Shown: piece by piece, positions 34,666 to 43,214 of the stretch
Layout of the letters: each line of letters starts with the position of its first letter
Numbering within the stretch: position 1 is the first letter of the stretch
Source: Pseudosulfitobacter pseudonitzschiae
Lineage (GTDB): Bacteria; Pseudomonadota; Alphaproteobacteria; Rhodobacterales; Rhodobacteraceae
Direction: 5' to 3'
Assembly: GCF_900129395.1 (NCBI RefSeq)
Contig: NZ_FQVP01000004.1
Span: 516,160 to 580,159 of the forward strand
DNA: 64,000 nucleotides
Position numbers and translations under genes: made by a program
The notes under the pieces: model-generated
Seen by the model: only the letters and a program-made list of their open reading frames with translations
Databases searched by the model: none
What the model was told of the DNA's origin: nothing

Positions 34666-34698
34666 GTCCTTCGGGGGGGATTTTTTTGAACCAGAGAA
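34666..34698. repeat. dispersed repeat of the TTTTTGAACCAG type, copy 2
   Basis: TCCTTCGGGGGGGATTTTTT is followed by TGAACCAGAGAAGC. It matches the unit at 7541-7574. Here it lies inside an operon, between the ligase and ABC ATPase genes and just upstream of the latter's ribosome site, so it could attenuate transcription. Confidence 0.6.
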
Positions 34699-34713
34699 GC
34701 AGGGGGACGTGTG

Positions 34714-35532
34714 ATGCTGGATCAGGCAGACGGTTACACAACCGCAGACGGGCGCAAGATTGGCCCCGTGGTGATGGAGATGAAGAACATCACCCTGCGC
34801 TTTGGCGGCGTCGAGGCGATCAAGGACATTTCTTTTGACATCCGCGAGGGCGAAATCCGCGCGATCATCGGGCCGAACGGAGCGGGCAAGTCGTCGATGT
34901 TGAACGTGATCTCGGGCTTTTACGTGCCGCAAGAGGGGCAGGTATTCTATCAAGGCCAGCCGCGTCCGCCGATGAAACCATTTCAGGTGGCACGTCAGGG
35001 TATTGCGCGCACGTTCCAGAACATTGCGCTGTTCGAGGGCATGACCGTGCTGGACAACGTCATGACGGGACGTTTGACCCACATGCAGACCGGCCTGTTC
35101 TGGCAGTCGATGTGGAAGGGCAAGGCCGAGGAAGAAGAGACCGCCAACCGCGAAGTCGCGGAGAAGATCATCGACTTTCTCGAAATCCAGGCGATCCGCA
35201 AGACGCCGGTGGCGCGTCTGCCCTACGGTCTGAAAAAGCGGGTCGAACTGGCGCGGGCGCTGGCCGCCGAGCCGTCTCTGCTGCTGCTGGACGAGCCTAT
35301 GGCGGGCATGAACGTCGAGGAAAAAGAGGACATGAGCCGCTTTATTCTGGATGTGAACGATGAATTCGGCACCACCATCGCCCTGATCGAACACGACATG
35401 GGCGTGGTGATGGACCTGAGCGACCGCGTGGTGGTGATGGATTACGGCAAGAAAATCGGCGACGGCACCCCGGACGAGGTGCGCAACAATCAGGACGTGA
35501 TCGACGCCTATCTGGGGGTGGCTCATGACTGA
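34714..35532 (+). CDS. branched-chain amino acid-type ABC transporter ATPase (LivG-like)
   Basis: This ATPase of about 272 residues has Walker A (GPNGAGKSS), the LivG-type Q-loop region (GIARTFQNIALFEGM), signature-position LPYGLKKRVELARAL, Walker B (LLLLDEPMAGM) and switch His (ALIEHDMG). The signature differs from LSGGQ, as is common in LivG. I take ATG 34714, 6 bases after AGGGGGA, over the adjacent GTG. Together with the two permeases, the binding protein and the LivF-like ATPase downstream it makes one importer. Confidence 0.92.
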   Translation: MLDQADGYTTADGRKIGPVVMEMKNITLRFGGVEAIKDISFDIREGEIRAIIGPNGAGKSSMLNVISGFYVPQEGQVFYQGQPRPPMKPFQVARQGIARTFQNIALFEGMTVLDNVMTGRLTHMQTGLFWQSMWKGKAEEEETANREVAEKIIDFLEIQAIRKTPVARLPYGLKKRVELARALAAEPSLLLLDEPMAGMNVEEKEDMSRFILDVNDEFGTTIALIEHDMGVVMDLSDRVVVMDYGKKIGDGTPDEVRNNQDVIDAYLGVAHD

Positions 35533-35564
35533 TGCAAAGATTTGGAATGTGAAGGAACTGCGCG

Positions 35565-36581
35565 ATGTCTGAGGCTTTTCTCTATACGGTCGAGGTGTTC
35601 CTGAACGGGCTGATGGCGGGCGTTCTTTATGCGCTGGTCGCGCTGGGCTTTGTGTTGATTTACAAGGCATCGGGCATTTTCAACTTTGCCCAAGGGGTTA
35701 TGGCGCTGTTTGCGGCCATGACGCTGGTCGGTTTTCAGAACGGACAGGTGCCGTTCGCGCATCTGATCAACGCGACCTTCGGGCTTCATGTCACCAACTT
35801 TGGCTGGAACCTGCATTCGGTTGTCGCGGTTTTCCTGACCGTGCTGGTGATGATCTTGCTGGCATGGGCGGTGCAGCGGTTCGTGTTCCGGCATCTGGTC
35901 GGGCAAGAGCCAATCATCCTGTTCATGGCGACCATCGGTCTGGCCTATTTCCTTGAAGGGTTGGCGGACCTGATGTGGGGGTCCGAGATCAAGACGCTGG
36001 ATCTGTGCTGGTCCGCAGGGCACTGCCTGCCGCAGGGGGGGAACTTCTGGATCGAAGATATGACCGCTGGTCTGGGTGGCGAAGGCTTCTATGGGTTTTT
36101 CATCGACAGTCTGGATATCGTCGCGGCGGTTGTGGCGATGGTTCTGGTGGCGGCCCTTGTGGCCTTTGCCCAATACACCAAACAGGGCCGCGCGATGCGG
36201 GCCGTGGCGGATGACCATCAGGCGGCGCTTTCCGTCGGCGTATCGTTGAACTTTATCTGGATACTTGTGTGGTCGCTGGCGGGCTTTGTCGCCCTTGTGG
36301 CGGGCATCATGTGGGGCGCGAAATCAGGTGTTCAGTTCTCGCTCTCGCTGATCGCGCTCAAGGCGCTGCCGGTGCTGATGCTGGGCGGGTTCACCTCGAT
36401 CCCGGGCGCCATTGTCGGCGGGTTGATCATCGGCGTGGGCGAGAAGCTGTTCGAGTTCCTGATCGGCGCGCCCTTCCTTGGCGGCGCTACTGAAAACTGG
36501 TTCGCCTATATGCTGGCGCTGTTGTTCCTGGTGTTCCGTCCGCAAGGCCTGTTCGGGGAGAAGATCATTGAACGTGTTTGA
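35565..36581 (+). CDS. branched-chain amino acid-type ABC transporter permease (LivH-like)
   Basis: This 338-residue permease has about eight hydrophobic helices and the LivH hallmarks LNGLMAGVLYALVALG near the N-terminus, GRAMRAVADD in the cytoplasmic coupling loop and GGFTSIPGAIVGGL. Two Cys in the loop around residue 150 (LDLCWSAGHCLP) could form an external disulfide; this insert is not a core family feature. It starts 32 bases after the ATPase gene. A 15-codon frame (35525-35572) bridges the gap and might couple translation. Confidence 0.9.
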   Translation: MSEAFLYTVEVFLNGLMAGVLYALVALGFVLIYKASGIFNFAQGVMALFAAMTLVGFQNGQVPFAHLINATFGLHVTNFGWNLHSVVAVFLTVLVMILLAWAVQRFVFRHLVGQEPIILFMATIGLAYFLEGLADLMWGSEIKTLDLCWSAGHCLPQGGNFWIEDMTAGLGGEGFYGFFIDSLDIVAAVVAMVLVAALVAFAQYTKQGRAMRAVADDHQAALSVGVSLNFIWILVWSLAGFVALVAGIMWGAKSGVQFSLSLIALKALPVLMLGGFTSIPGAIVGGLIIGVGEKLFEFLIGAPFLGGATENWFAYMLALLFLVFRPQGLFGEKIIERV

Positions 36582-36598
36582 TCTGACCGAAGCAGCAG

Positions 36599-36650
36599 CG
36601 GGGGCCAGCCCCCGCGCCCCCGGGATATTGACAGCCAAAAGAATGAAAAG
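36599..36650. repeat. dispersed hairpin repeat, copy D (CCCGGGATATT type)
   Basis: CGGGGGCCAGCCCCCG forms a hairpin, followed by CCCCCGGGATATTGACAG and CCAAAAGAATG. It resembles copy E at 45889 and, more distantly, copies A-C. Unlike A-C it lies inside an operon, between the two permease genes. Confidence 0.65.
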
Positions 36651-36674
36651 CCTGCGGGCTGTGGGAGTACTCTG

Positions 36675-37751
36675 ATGTTTTATCGTGAAGCGGGCGAATT
36701 TCGCACGACCTACAAGGAAGACAGCCAGACCTTTCCGATCCGGTTCGACCGGTGGCGCTATTACTTTGTGCTGTTCGTGGCAATCTGTGTCATTCCGTTC
36801 ATGGTCAACGACTATTGGGTGAACTCGATTTTCCTGCCCTTCCTGATCTATGCGATTGCGGCAATCGGGCTGAACATTCTTGTGGGTTATTGCGGGCAGG
36901 TGTCGCTGGGTACGGGCGGGTTCATGGCGGTGGGGGCCTATGCCTGCTACAAGCTGATGACGGCCTTTCCCGATGTGAGCATGTTCATTCACGTGATCCT
37001 TGCCGGGGTGATCACGGCAGGCGTCGGCATGTTGTTCGGCCTGCCATCGCTGCGGATCAAGGGGTTTTACCTGGCCGTGGCGACGCTGGCGGCGCAGTTC
37101 TTTCTGGTGTGGTTGTTCAACCGCGTGCCGTGGTTCTACAACTATTCCGCATCCGGCCAGATCAACGCACCCGAGCGTGATACCTTTGGCATCCTGATCA
37201 CCGGACCGAACACCGAAGCCTGGGCCACCTATGTGTTCTGCCTGATCTTTACCGTGGTCAGCGCCATCATCGCGCGCAACCTGACGCGCGGGTCGGTGGG
37301 GCGTAAATGGATGGCGATCCGGGACATGGACATTGCGGCCGAAATCATCGGGGTGAACCCGCTGACCGCCAAGCTGAGTGCCTTTGCCATCTCGTCGTTC
37401 TTTGTCGGCATCTCGGGCGCGTTGTTCTTCAGCGTCTATCTGGGCGCCGTTGAAGTGGGCGAAGCCTTTGGCATCAACAAGTCGTTCCTGGTGCTGTTCA
37501 TGATCATCATTGGCGGATTGGGCAGCATTTTCGGCAGCTTTGCCGGGGCTGCGTTCCTGGTGTTGCTGCCCGTGGCGCTGAAAGTTGTGGGCGTGGACTG
37601 GTTGGGCTGGCCCACCGACATCGTGGCGCATTTGCAGCTGGTGATCGTCGGGGCGCTGATCATCGTGTTCCTGATCGCCGAACCCCATGGCATCGCGCAG
37701 CTGTGGCGCGTGACAAAGGAAAAACTGAGATTGTGGCCGTTCCCGCATTAA
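36675..37751 (+). CDS. branched-chain amino acid-type ABC transporter permease (LivM-like)
   Basis: This 358-residue permease has a cytoplasmic N-terminus of about 30 residues and then nine or so membrane helices. LivM features are LNILVGYCGQVSLGTGGFMAVGAY, LRIKGFYLAVATLAAQFF, GRKWMAIRDMDIAAEIIGVN (coupling loop) and GGLGSIFGSFAGAAF. GGGAG precedes the ATG. It is separated from the LivH-like gene only by a dispersed repeat and should pair with it in the membrane. Confidence 0.91.
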   Translation: MFYREAGEFRTTYKEDSQTFPIRFDRWRYYFVLFVAICVIPFMVNDYWVNSIFLPFLIYAIAAIGLNILVGYCGQVSLGTGGFMAVGAYACYKLMTAFPDVSMFIHVILAGVITAGVGMLFGLPSLRIKGFYLAVATLAAQFFLVWLFNRVPWFYNYSASGQINAPERDTFGILITGPNTEAWATYVFCLIFTVVSAIIARNLTRGSVGRKWMAIRDMDIAAEIIGVNPLTAKLSAFAISSFFVGISGALFFSVYLGAVEVGEAFGINKSFLVLFMIIIGGLGSIFGSFAGAAFLVLLPVALKVVGVDWLGWPTDIVAHLQLVIVGALIIVFLIAEPHGIAQLWRVTKEKLRLWPFPH

Positions 37752-37846
37752 CGGGGGCGGTCGTCAAGACCGGCGGGGGCCTACAATCCCGCACTGCGCT
37801 GGTTCCGCGAGGGGCCACATCGGAAAAACCAAGGGAGGAAACACCG

Positions 37847-39130
37847 ATGAAGATGAAGTTTGCAACAATGGCTGTTGCTGCTGTTATGGCGGCAGGCCCG
37901 GTTATGGCGGACCTTGTGTTCCCATCGCTGAGCTATCGGACCGGGCCTTACGCGGCCAGCGGCATCCCGTTTGCGGATGGTTATGCCGATTACTTCACCC
38001 TGCTGAACGAGCGGGATGGCGGCATCGGAGGTGCCAAAATCCGTGTGCCCGAATGCGAAACCGGCTATAACACCGAAAAAGGTGTGGAATGCTACGAATC
38101 CACCAAGGGTGAAGGCGCGTTGGTCTATCAGCCGCTGTCCACCGGCATCACCTATCAGCTGATCCCCAAGGCGACAGCGGACGGCATCCCGATCCATTCG
38201 ATGGGCTATGGCCGGACGTCGGCAGCCAACGGCAAAGTGTTCCGTGACGTGTTCAACTATCCGGCCAACTATTGGGACGGTGCTTCGGGCGCGATCAACT
38301 ATCTGCTGGACGAGAACGGTGACGACATCAAAGGCAAGAAGATTGCCTTGGTCTACCACAACTCGGCCTACGGCAAGGAACCGATCCGCACCTTGGAAGA
38401 GCTGCAAAAGACGCACGGTTTCGAGCTGACGTTGCTGCCCGTTGACCACCCCGGTCAGGAGCAGAAATCGCAGTGGCTGCAAATCCGCCGTGAAAAGCCT
38501 GACTACGTGATCATGTGGGGCTGGGGCGTGATGAACCAGGTCGCGATCCAAGAGGCTGTGAACATCCGCTATCCGATGGAGAACTTCATCGGTGTGTGGT
38601 GGTCGGGTTCCGAAGCGGACGTGATCCCCGCCGGTGCGGCGGCCAATGGCTACAAGGCGCTGACCTTCCACGGTGTTGGCAAGGATTATCCGATCTATGA
38701 CGATATCCAGAAATACGTTGTGGACACCGGCAAAGCCGCCGGCGCGGGCGACCAGATCGGGACGGTTCAGTACAACCGTGGCATGTACGCCGCGATGCTG
38801 GCCGCCGAAGCTGCGAAAACCGCGCAGGAAATCCACGGCACGCCGGATATCGACGCCAAGATGATGCGCGACGGTATGGAGGCGCTGGAGATCACCGAGG
38901 CGAAGATGGCCGCTCTGGGTCTTCCCAACTTTGGCCCCGAGTTCAAGGTGTCGTGCGAAGAGCACGGTGGTCCAGGCCTGGTGGGCGTGACCCAGTGGGA
39001 TGCAGCCGCTGGCACGTGGAATGTCATCTCTGACTATAAACCCACCGACCGTGAGTTGATCAGCCGTCTGGTGGCCGAAGATTCGGCAGCTTACGCGGCT
39101 GAAAACAACATCGAACCCGGCTGTAACTAA
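37847..39130 (+). CDS. ABC transporter periplasmic substrate-binding protein (LivK/HAAT family)
   Basis: This 427-residue type I periplasmic binding protein has a signal peptide (MKMKFATMAVAAVMAAGPVMA). The mature part reads SLSYRTGPYAASGIPFADGY, typical of the amide/urea/branched-chain group whose members also bind aromatic and aliphatic acids. Cys pairs (PECETGYNTEKGVECYES; CEEHGG and the C-terminal NNIEPGCN) are likely disulfides. GGGAGGA precedes the ATG at 37847. Flanking CoA ligases suggest a carboxylic acid ligand rather than leucine, which is inference. Confidence 0.91.
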   Translation: MKMKFATMAVAAVMAAGPVMADLVFPSLSYRTGPYAASGIPFADGYADYFTLLNERDGGIGGAKIRVPECETGYNTEKGVECYESTKGEGALVYQPLSTGITYQLIPKATADGIPIHSMGYGRTSAANGKVFRDVFNYPANYWDGASGAINYLLDENGDDIKGKKIALVYHNSAYGKEPIRTLEELQKTHGFELTLLPVDHPGQEQKSQWLQIRREKPDYVIMWGWGVMNQVAIQEAVNIRYPMENFIGVWWSGSEADVIPAGAAANGYKALTFHGVGKDYPIYDDIQKYVVDTGKAAGAGDQIGTVQYNRGMYAAMLAAEAAKTAQEIHGTPDIDAKMMRDGMEALEITEAKMAALGLPNFGPEFKVSCEEHGGPGLVGVTQWDAAAGTWNVISDYKPTDRELISRLVAEDSAAYAAENNIEPGCN

Positions 39131-39138
39131 GTCGAACC

Positions 39139-39170
39139 CTCCGGCGGCGCGTCCGTGTCGCCGGAGTTTT
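39139..39170 (+). terminator. hairpin with T run after the binding-protein gene
   Basis: CTCCGGCG and CGCCGGAG pair perfectly across a 12-base loop and are followed by TTTT. It sits inside the operon, just after the binding-protein gene. Partial termination or 3'-end protection here would raise binding protein over the downstream ATPase and ligase. Confidence 0.65.
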
Positions 39171-39201
39171 CCCAAACACCACCAAACGGGGCAGGTTGAC
39201 C

Positions 39202-40026
39202 ATGCTTGATGCCGGAAAAACTGACGAGACCTTGCTTGAGGTCAACAACATCGAGGTGATCTACAATCACGTCATCCTGGTGCTGAAAGGTGTCAGCCTG
39301 TCGGTGCCCAAGGGCGGGATCACCGCATTGCTGGGCGGCAACGGCGCGGGCAAGACCACGACGCTGAAGGCCATCAGCGGCTTGCTGGCCTCGGAGCGTG
39401 GTGAAGTCACCAAAGGCTCGATCAAATACCGCGGTGATGTGATCCAGCATACCGACCCTGCCGAAACCGTGAAACGCGGTGTAGTGCAGGTGATGGAGGG
39501 CCGCCATTGTTTTGAGCATCTGACCATCGAGGAAAACCTGCTGACCGGGGCCTATACGCGCACCGACGGCAAGGGCGCCATCGCGGCAGACCTCGAAATG
39601 GTTTACAACTATTTTCCGCGTCTGCGCGAGCGGCGCAAATCCCAGGCGGGGTACACCTCGGGTGGGGAACAACAGATGTGTGCGATCGGTCGCGCCCTGA
39701 TGAGCCGCCCCGAGACGATCCTGCTGGACGAACCCAGCATGGGTCTGGCGCCGCAGTTGGTGGAACAGATTTTCTCGATCGTGAAATCGGTGAACGAAAA
39801 CGAAGGCGTGTCCTTCCTGCTGGCCGAACAGAACACCAACGTGGCACTGCGGTTCGCGCATTACGGCTATATTCTGGAGTCGGGCCGCGTGGTGATGGAC
39901 GGCCCCGCCGCTGAGCTGCGCGAAAACCCGGACGTGAAGGAATTCTATCTGGGCATGTCCGACGAAGGCCGCAAATCGTTCCGCGATGTGCGGTCCTACC
40001 GCCGGCGCAAGCGTTGGCTGAGCTGA
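39202..40026 (+). CDS. branched-chain amino acid-type ABC transporter ATPase (LivF-like)
   Basis: This second ATPase of about 274 residues has Walker A (GGNGAGKTT), the LivF-type segment VQVMEGRHCFEHLTIEENLL, signature TSGGEQQM, Walker B (TILLDEPSMGLAP) and the switch-region stretch FLLAEQN, where Gln replaces the usual His-like position as in many LivF proteins. I take the ATG at 39202, 6 bases after GGGGCAGG; a TTG two codons earlier is possible. It is separated from the binding-protein gene by a hairpin. Confidence 0.92.
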   Translation: MLDAGKTDETLLEVNNIEVIYNHVILVLKGVSLSVPKGGITALLGGNGAGKTTTLKAISGLLASERGEVTKGSIKYRGDVIQHTDPAETVKRGVVQVMEGRHCFEHLTIEENLLTGAYTRTDGKGAIAADLEMVYNYFPRLRERRKSQAGYTSGGEQQMCAIGRALMSRPETILLDEPSMGLAPQLVEQIFSIVKSVNENEGVSFLLAEQNTNVALRFAHYGYILESGRVVMDGPAAELRENPDVKEFYLGMSDEGRKSFRDVRSYRRRKRWLS

Positions 40027-40075
40027 GCAAGACCGATCCGCGCAACACTTGACCACACGAACAGGACATTTTCCG

Positions 40076-41281
40076 ATGCCGCACACAGCGTATTTTGACG
40101 ATCTGGAAACCCGCAGTGCAGACCAGCGGCTGGCTGAACAGGCCGCGTTGCTGCGCACGCGGCTGGCCTCGATCACCCATGCGCCTGCCGATTGGCGTGA
40201 TGCGGCGGCGTCGGTGCAGGGCCATGAAGATCTGGTAAAGCTGCCGGTGATGCGCAAGTCCGACCTGTCGGCGTGGCAAAAGGAGAACCCGCCTTTTGGT
40301 GGGATCGCTGTCAGCAATGTGGCGCATGTGTTTCAGTCTCCCGGACCGATCTATGAACCCGGCGGGATCAGCCACGACTGGTGGCGGATGGGCCGTTTCC
40401 TGCACGCGGCGGGCATTGGCAAGGGCGATATCGTCCAGAACTGCTTTGGCTATCACCTGACGCCTGCGGGCATGATCTTTGAATCCGGCGCGCGGGCGGT
40501 GGGGGCGGCGGTGCTGCCTGCGGGGACGGGACAGACCGAATTGCAGGTGATTGCGGCGCGCGATATCGGCACCACGGCTTATGCGGGCACGCCGGATTAC
40601 CTGAAGGTCATCCTGGACAAGGCCGACGAGATGGGCGTGACGCTGAAACTGTCGCGTGCGGTCGTGGGCGGTGGCGCGCTGTTCCCCAGCTTGCGCCAGG
40701 AATATGCGGATCGCGGCATTGCCTGTTTGCAGTCCTATGCCACCGCCGATCTGGGCAACATCGCATATGAAAGTGCAGCGATGGAGGGCATGATCGTCGA
40801 TGAAGGCGTGATCGTCGAAATCCTGACCCCCGGCACCGGCAATCCGGTCGAGCCGGGCGAAGTGGGCGAGGTTGTCGTGACGTCCTTGAACCCCGACTAT
40901 CCGTTGATCCGCTTTGCCACCGGCGACATGAGCGCGGTGCTTGCGGGGCAAAGCCCCTGCGGGCGCACCAACATGCGCATCAAGGGCTGGATGGGCCGGG
41001 CCGACCAGACGACGAAGATCAAGGGCATGTTCGTACGTCCCGAACAGGTGGCCGCTTTGGTCGCCAAACACCCCGAGATCGCGCGTGCCCGTGTGGTCGC
41101 CCAACGCGATGGCCAGCAGGACGCCATGACAGTGCAGATCGAAGCCGAAGGCGGCGATATGCAGACCTATGCCGCCAGCGTGGTCGATACGCTGAAGCTG
41201 AAAGGCGCGGTCGAGATTGTGCCCGTTGGCAGCCTGCCGCGTGACGGGCTGGTGATCGAGGATCAGCGCAGCTACGACTGA
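40076..41281 (+). CDS. phenylacetate-CoA ligase-like AMP-forming enzyme
   Basis: This 401-residue protein resembles PaaK-type ligases. It has DLVKLPVMRKSDL near the N-terminus, GTTAYAGTPDYL, a GEVGEVVVTSLNPDYPLIRFATGD core, and the hinge region GRADQTTKIKGMFVRPEQVA. The Ser/Thr-Gly-rich AMP loop is degenerate (HVFQSPGPIYEPGG), as in several PaaK relatives. It is slightly shorter than PaaK (about 430). It closes the operon that begins with another ligase, so the transported substrate may be an aromatic or other acid. AGGA precedes the ATG at 40076. Confidence 0.86.
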   Translation: MPHTAYFDDLETRSADQRLAEQAALLRTRLASITHAPADWRDAAASVQGHEDLVKLPVMRKSDLSAWQKENPPFGGIAVSNVAHVFQSPGPIYEPGGISHDWWRMGRFLHAAGIGKGDIVQNCFGYHLTPAGMIFESGARAVGAAVLPAGTGQTELQVIAARDIGTTAYAGTPDYLKVILDKADEMGVTLKLSRAVVGGGALFPSLRQEYADRGIACLQSYATADLGNIAYESAAMEGMIVDEGVIVEILTPGTGNPVEPGEVGEVVVTSLNPDYPLIRFATGDMSAVLAGQSPCGRTNMRIKGWMGRADQTTKIKGMFVRPEQVAALVAKHPEIARARVVAQRDGQQDAMTVQIEAEGGDMQTYAASVVDTLKLKGAVEIVPVGSLPRDGLVIEDQRSYD

Positions 41282-41290
41282 GGCTGGTTC

Positions 41291-41348
41291 GGGCGCTCTG
41301 CCCCCGCGCCTGCGGCGCTCCCCCGGAGTTTATCCGGCAAGATGAAGG
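41291..41348. repeat. dispersed hairpin repeat, copy C, between convergent genes
   Basis: GGGCGCTCTGCCCCC, then GCGCCTGCGGCGC, then CCCCCGGAGTTTATCC and GGCAAGATGAAGG. It lies between the convergent PaaK-like and glutaredoxin-MauE genes. The GATGAAGG end stops one base before the stop codon of the minus-strand gene, as in copy A. Confidence 0.75.
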
Positions 41349-41349
41349 T

Positions 41350-42099
41350 TCAGCCTGTGACAAGAAGGCGGATCAGCATCCAGGCCCCCATGCCCGCCAT
41401 GGCGAGGTTCTCGCTGAGCGAGATGAAGCCCAGCGGCACGTTGTCATTGCCACCCGTGCAGGCACATTTCAGGTCGCGTTTGTCGACATAGACCGCCTTG
41501 ATCACCGAAATCGCGCCGATGGTGCCGACAAAGAGCGCCAGCGGGGCGGCGAGCCACAGGGCGACCCCTGCCAGCATCAGCAGGCCTGCGGTGGCCTCGG
41601 CATAGGGGTAGATATAGGCGTAAGGCACCCAGCGCCGCGCCAGCAGGTCATAGCCCAGGAACATGGTCGAGAACTGTTCGACGTCTTGCAGTTTTTGCAG
41701 GGCAAGAATTGTCATGGCGGTGGCGACGAACCACGGTATCACCGACCAGCTGAGCGGAGTGCCGTGGGCAATTACGGAAATCGCCAACGCGATTAGGAAA
41801 GAAATTGCAAAGATCACCAGCACGGGGCGATAGGTTTTTTCATCGGCGGCCTTCACATGTTGGCCAAAGAAACGACGCAGATCGTCGTGGCCACCGATCC
41901 TTTCGTTTTCGATAAAGGTCTGGGGGGTGGTTTTCACGCCATGCTCGGCCTTGAATGCGTCGGTTTCGGCGCGATTGGTCAGGTGGTGGTCGAGAATTAC
42001 ATAGCCGTGACGTTCCAGAAGGGATTTTGACTTGAGGCCATAAGGGCACAGGTGGTCGGGCATGACCATGCGGTAAAGATGTGCTGTTTTCTGGGTCAT
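41350..42099 (-). CDS. glutaredoxin-MauE/DoxX fusion membrane protein
   Basis: This protein of about 249 residues joins a glutaredoxin-like domain (residues 1-75) to four or five membrane helices. The redox site reads MPDHLCPYGLKSKSLLERHGY, a single-Cys CPYG variant; the cis-Pro is in VKTTPQTFIENERIGGHDDL. The membrane part resembles MauE/DoxX and contains a conserved-looking CACTGGNDNVPLG motif with two Cys. MauE family members assist disulfide chemistry in periplasmic enzymes; here electrons may pass from the glutaredoxin domain to the membrane Cys pair. The ATG at 42099 fits the glutaredoxin N-terminus. Confidence 0.82.
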   Translation of the reverse strand: MTQKTAHLYRMVMPDHLCPYGLKSKSLLERHGYVILDHHLTNRAETDAFKAEHGVKTTPQTFIENERIGGHDDLRRFFGQHVKAADEKTYRPVLVIFAISFLIALAISVIAHGTPLSWSVIPWFVATAMTILALQKLQDVEQFSTMFLGYDLLARRWVPYAYIYPYAEATAGLLMLAGVALWLAAPLALFVGTIGAISVIKAVYVDKRDLKCACTGGNDNVPLGFISLSENLAMAGMGAWMLIRLLVTG

Positions 42100-42293
42100 G
42101 TATTGGTCCTTTGGGTTTGCCAGCCGCGTTAAAATCTGTACGGGCCGTAGAAAAAACGGGTTTCCAGTGCGGGAAGGTTCCAAAATTTCTTTCTCAGCCG
42201 TGGTAACATTGTGATCTCGGGCGGCTGGCGGATGCCCTGCGCTGCGGCTAGGACTGCCGTTTAGGGATCAATGGGCAGAGCAAGGGCGCGCGC

Positions 42294-43181
42294 ATGTGGA
42301 CGGTACGGGTTTTGGTTTTGGTGGTCTGCGGTCTGTTGGCGGCGTGCGGGCCAAAGCCCGAGGCGACTGATGCACCGGTGATGCCGTTGTTGTTCAATGC
42401 GGCTGATATCCAGAAGCAGGACAAGCTGCTGATCCTGATACCCGGATCCATGACGCCGCTGGGCATTTTTGATCCGGTGGTGGAATGGCGATCCAAGGGC
42501 TACGCCTTTGCCGCATATCGTTTTCCTGGCATGGATGGCCGCCCGTTGGACGGACCGCTGGACATCGCCACAGCGGCGCAGACCATCGTAAAGCTGGCCG
42601 AACGCTTTCCCGACAAGCAGATCAAGCTGTTGGGGTTTTCCACCGGTGCGCCGATTGCCATGCTGGCGGCCAAGCAGATCGGTCCGCGCGCGCAGGTGGC
42701 TGGCATGTCCAGCGCGGTCGAATTCGGGGGCGGCGCGCAGACGGCGCTGCGTGGGGTCGATGACATTCTGGTCGCGGCGGCACGGGCGCAGTCGGTGAAC
42801 ACGCGCAAGGTGTGGGAGAATTATTTTCCTGTGCTCCTGTTTGGACGTGCGGGGGCGCGATCGCCGGAACGGGCCGATGACATTGCCCGTATCACCAGCC
42901 GCCCGAAAAAGATCGTGGTCGAGCCGTCGTTCAACATCTTCAAGGCGCACACGATGGCGCTGGTGGGCTGGCAGATGCCCGAGGGGTTCACCTTGCCGCC
43001 CGAGCAGGTGCACCTGTACGCAGGCACCGCCGACACGGTGTTCCGGCCTCGACAGGTGCGCCGGTTCGCAAAGAGCATCGGCGGCGCGCCGATCACCTTT
43101 TACCCCGGTCTGGGACATCTGCTGTATGTGGCAGAGCCACGTGTGTTCGATGATATTCTGGCGTTCTTCGAGCAAGGATAG
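42294..43181 (+). CDS. lipoprotein with alpha/beta-hydrolase fold
   Basis: This 295-residue protein has a lipoprotein signal with lipobox LLAACG, so it should be lipid-anchored on the outside of the inner membrane or in the outer membrane. The mature part is a serine hydrolase: oxyanion region LILIPGSMTP, nucleophile elbow GFSTGAP, an acidic residue near YAGTADTVF and the catalytic His in PGLGHLLYV. Substrate is unknown. It stands alone on the plus strand, with the permease gene beginning 34 bases later. Confidence 0.82.
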   Translation: MWTVRVLVLVVCGLLAACGPKPEATDAPVMPLLFNAADIQKQDKLLILIPGSMTPLGIFDPVVEWRSKGYAFAAYRFPGMDGRPLDGPLDIATAAQTIVKLAERFPDKQIKLLGFSTGAPIAMLAAKQIGPRAQVAGMSSAVEFGGGAQTALRGVDDILVAAARAQSVNTRKVWENYFPVLLFGRAGARSPERADDIARITSRPKKIVVEPSFNIFKAHTMALVGWQMPEGFTLPPEQVHLYAGTADTVFRPRQVRRFAKSIGGAPITFYPGLGHLLYVAEPRVFDDILAFFEQG

Positions 43182-43214
43182 GGGGCTGCGCGTGGTCTGG
43201 TCATTCCGACAGAA

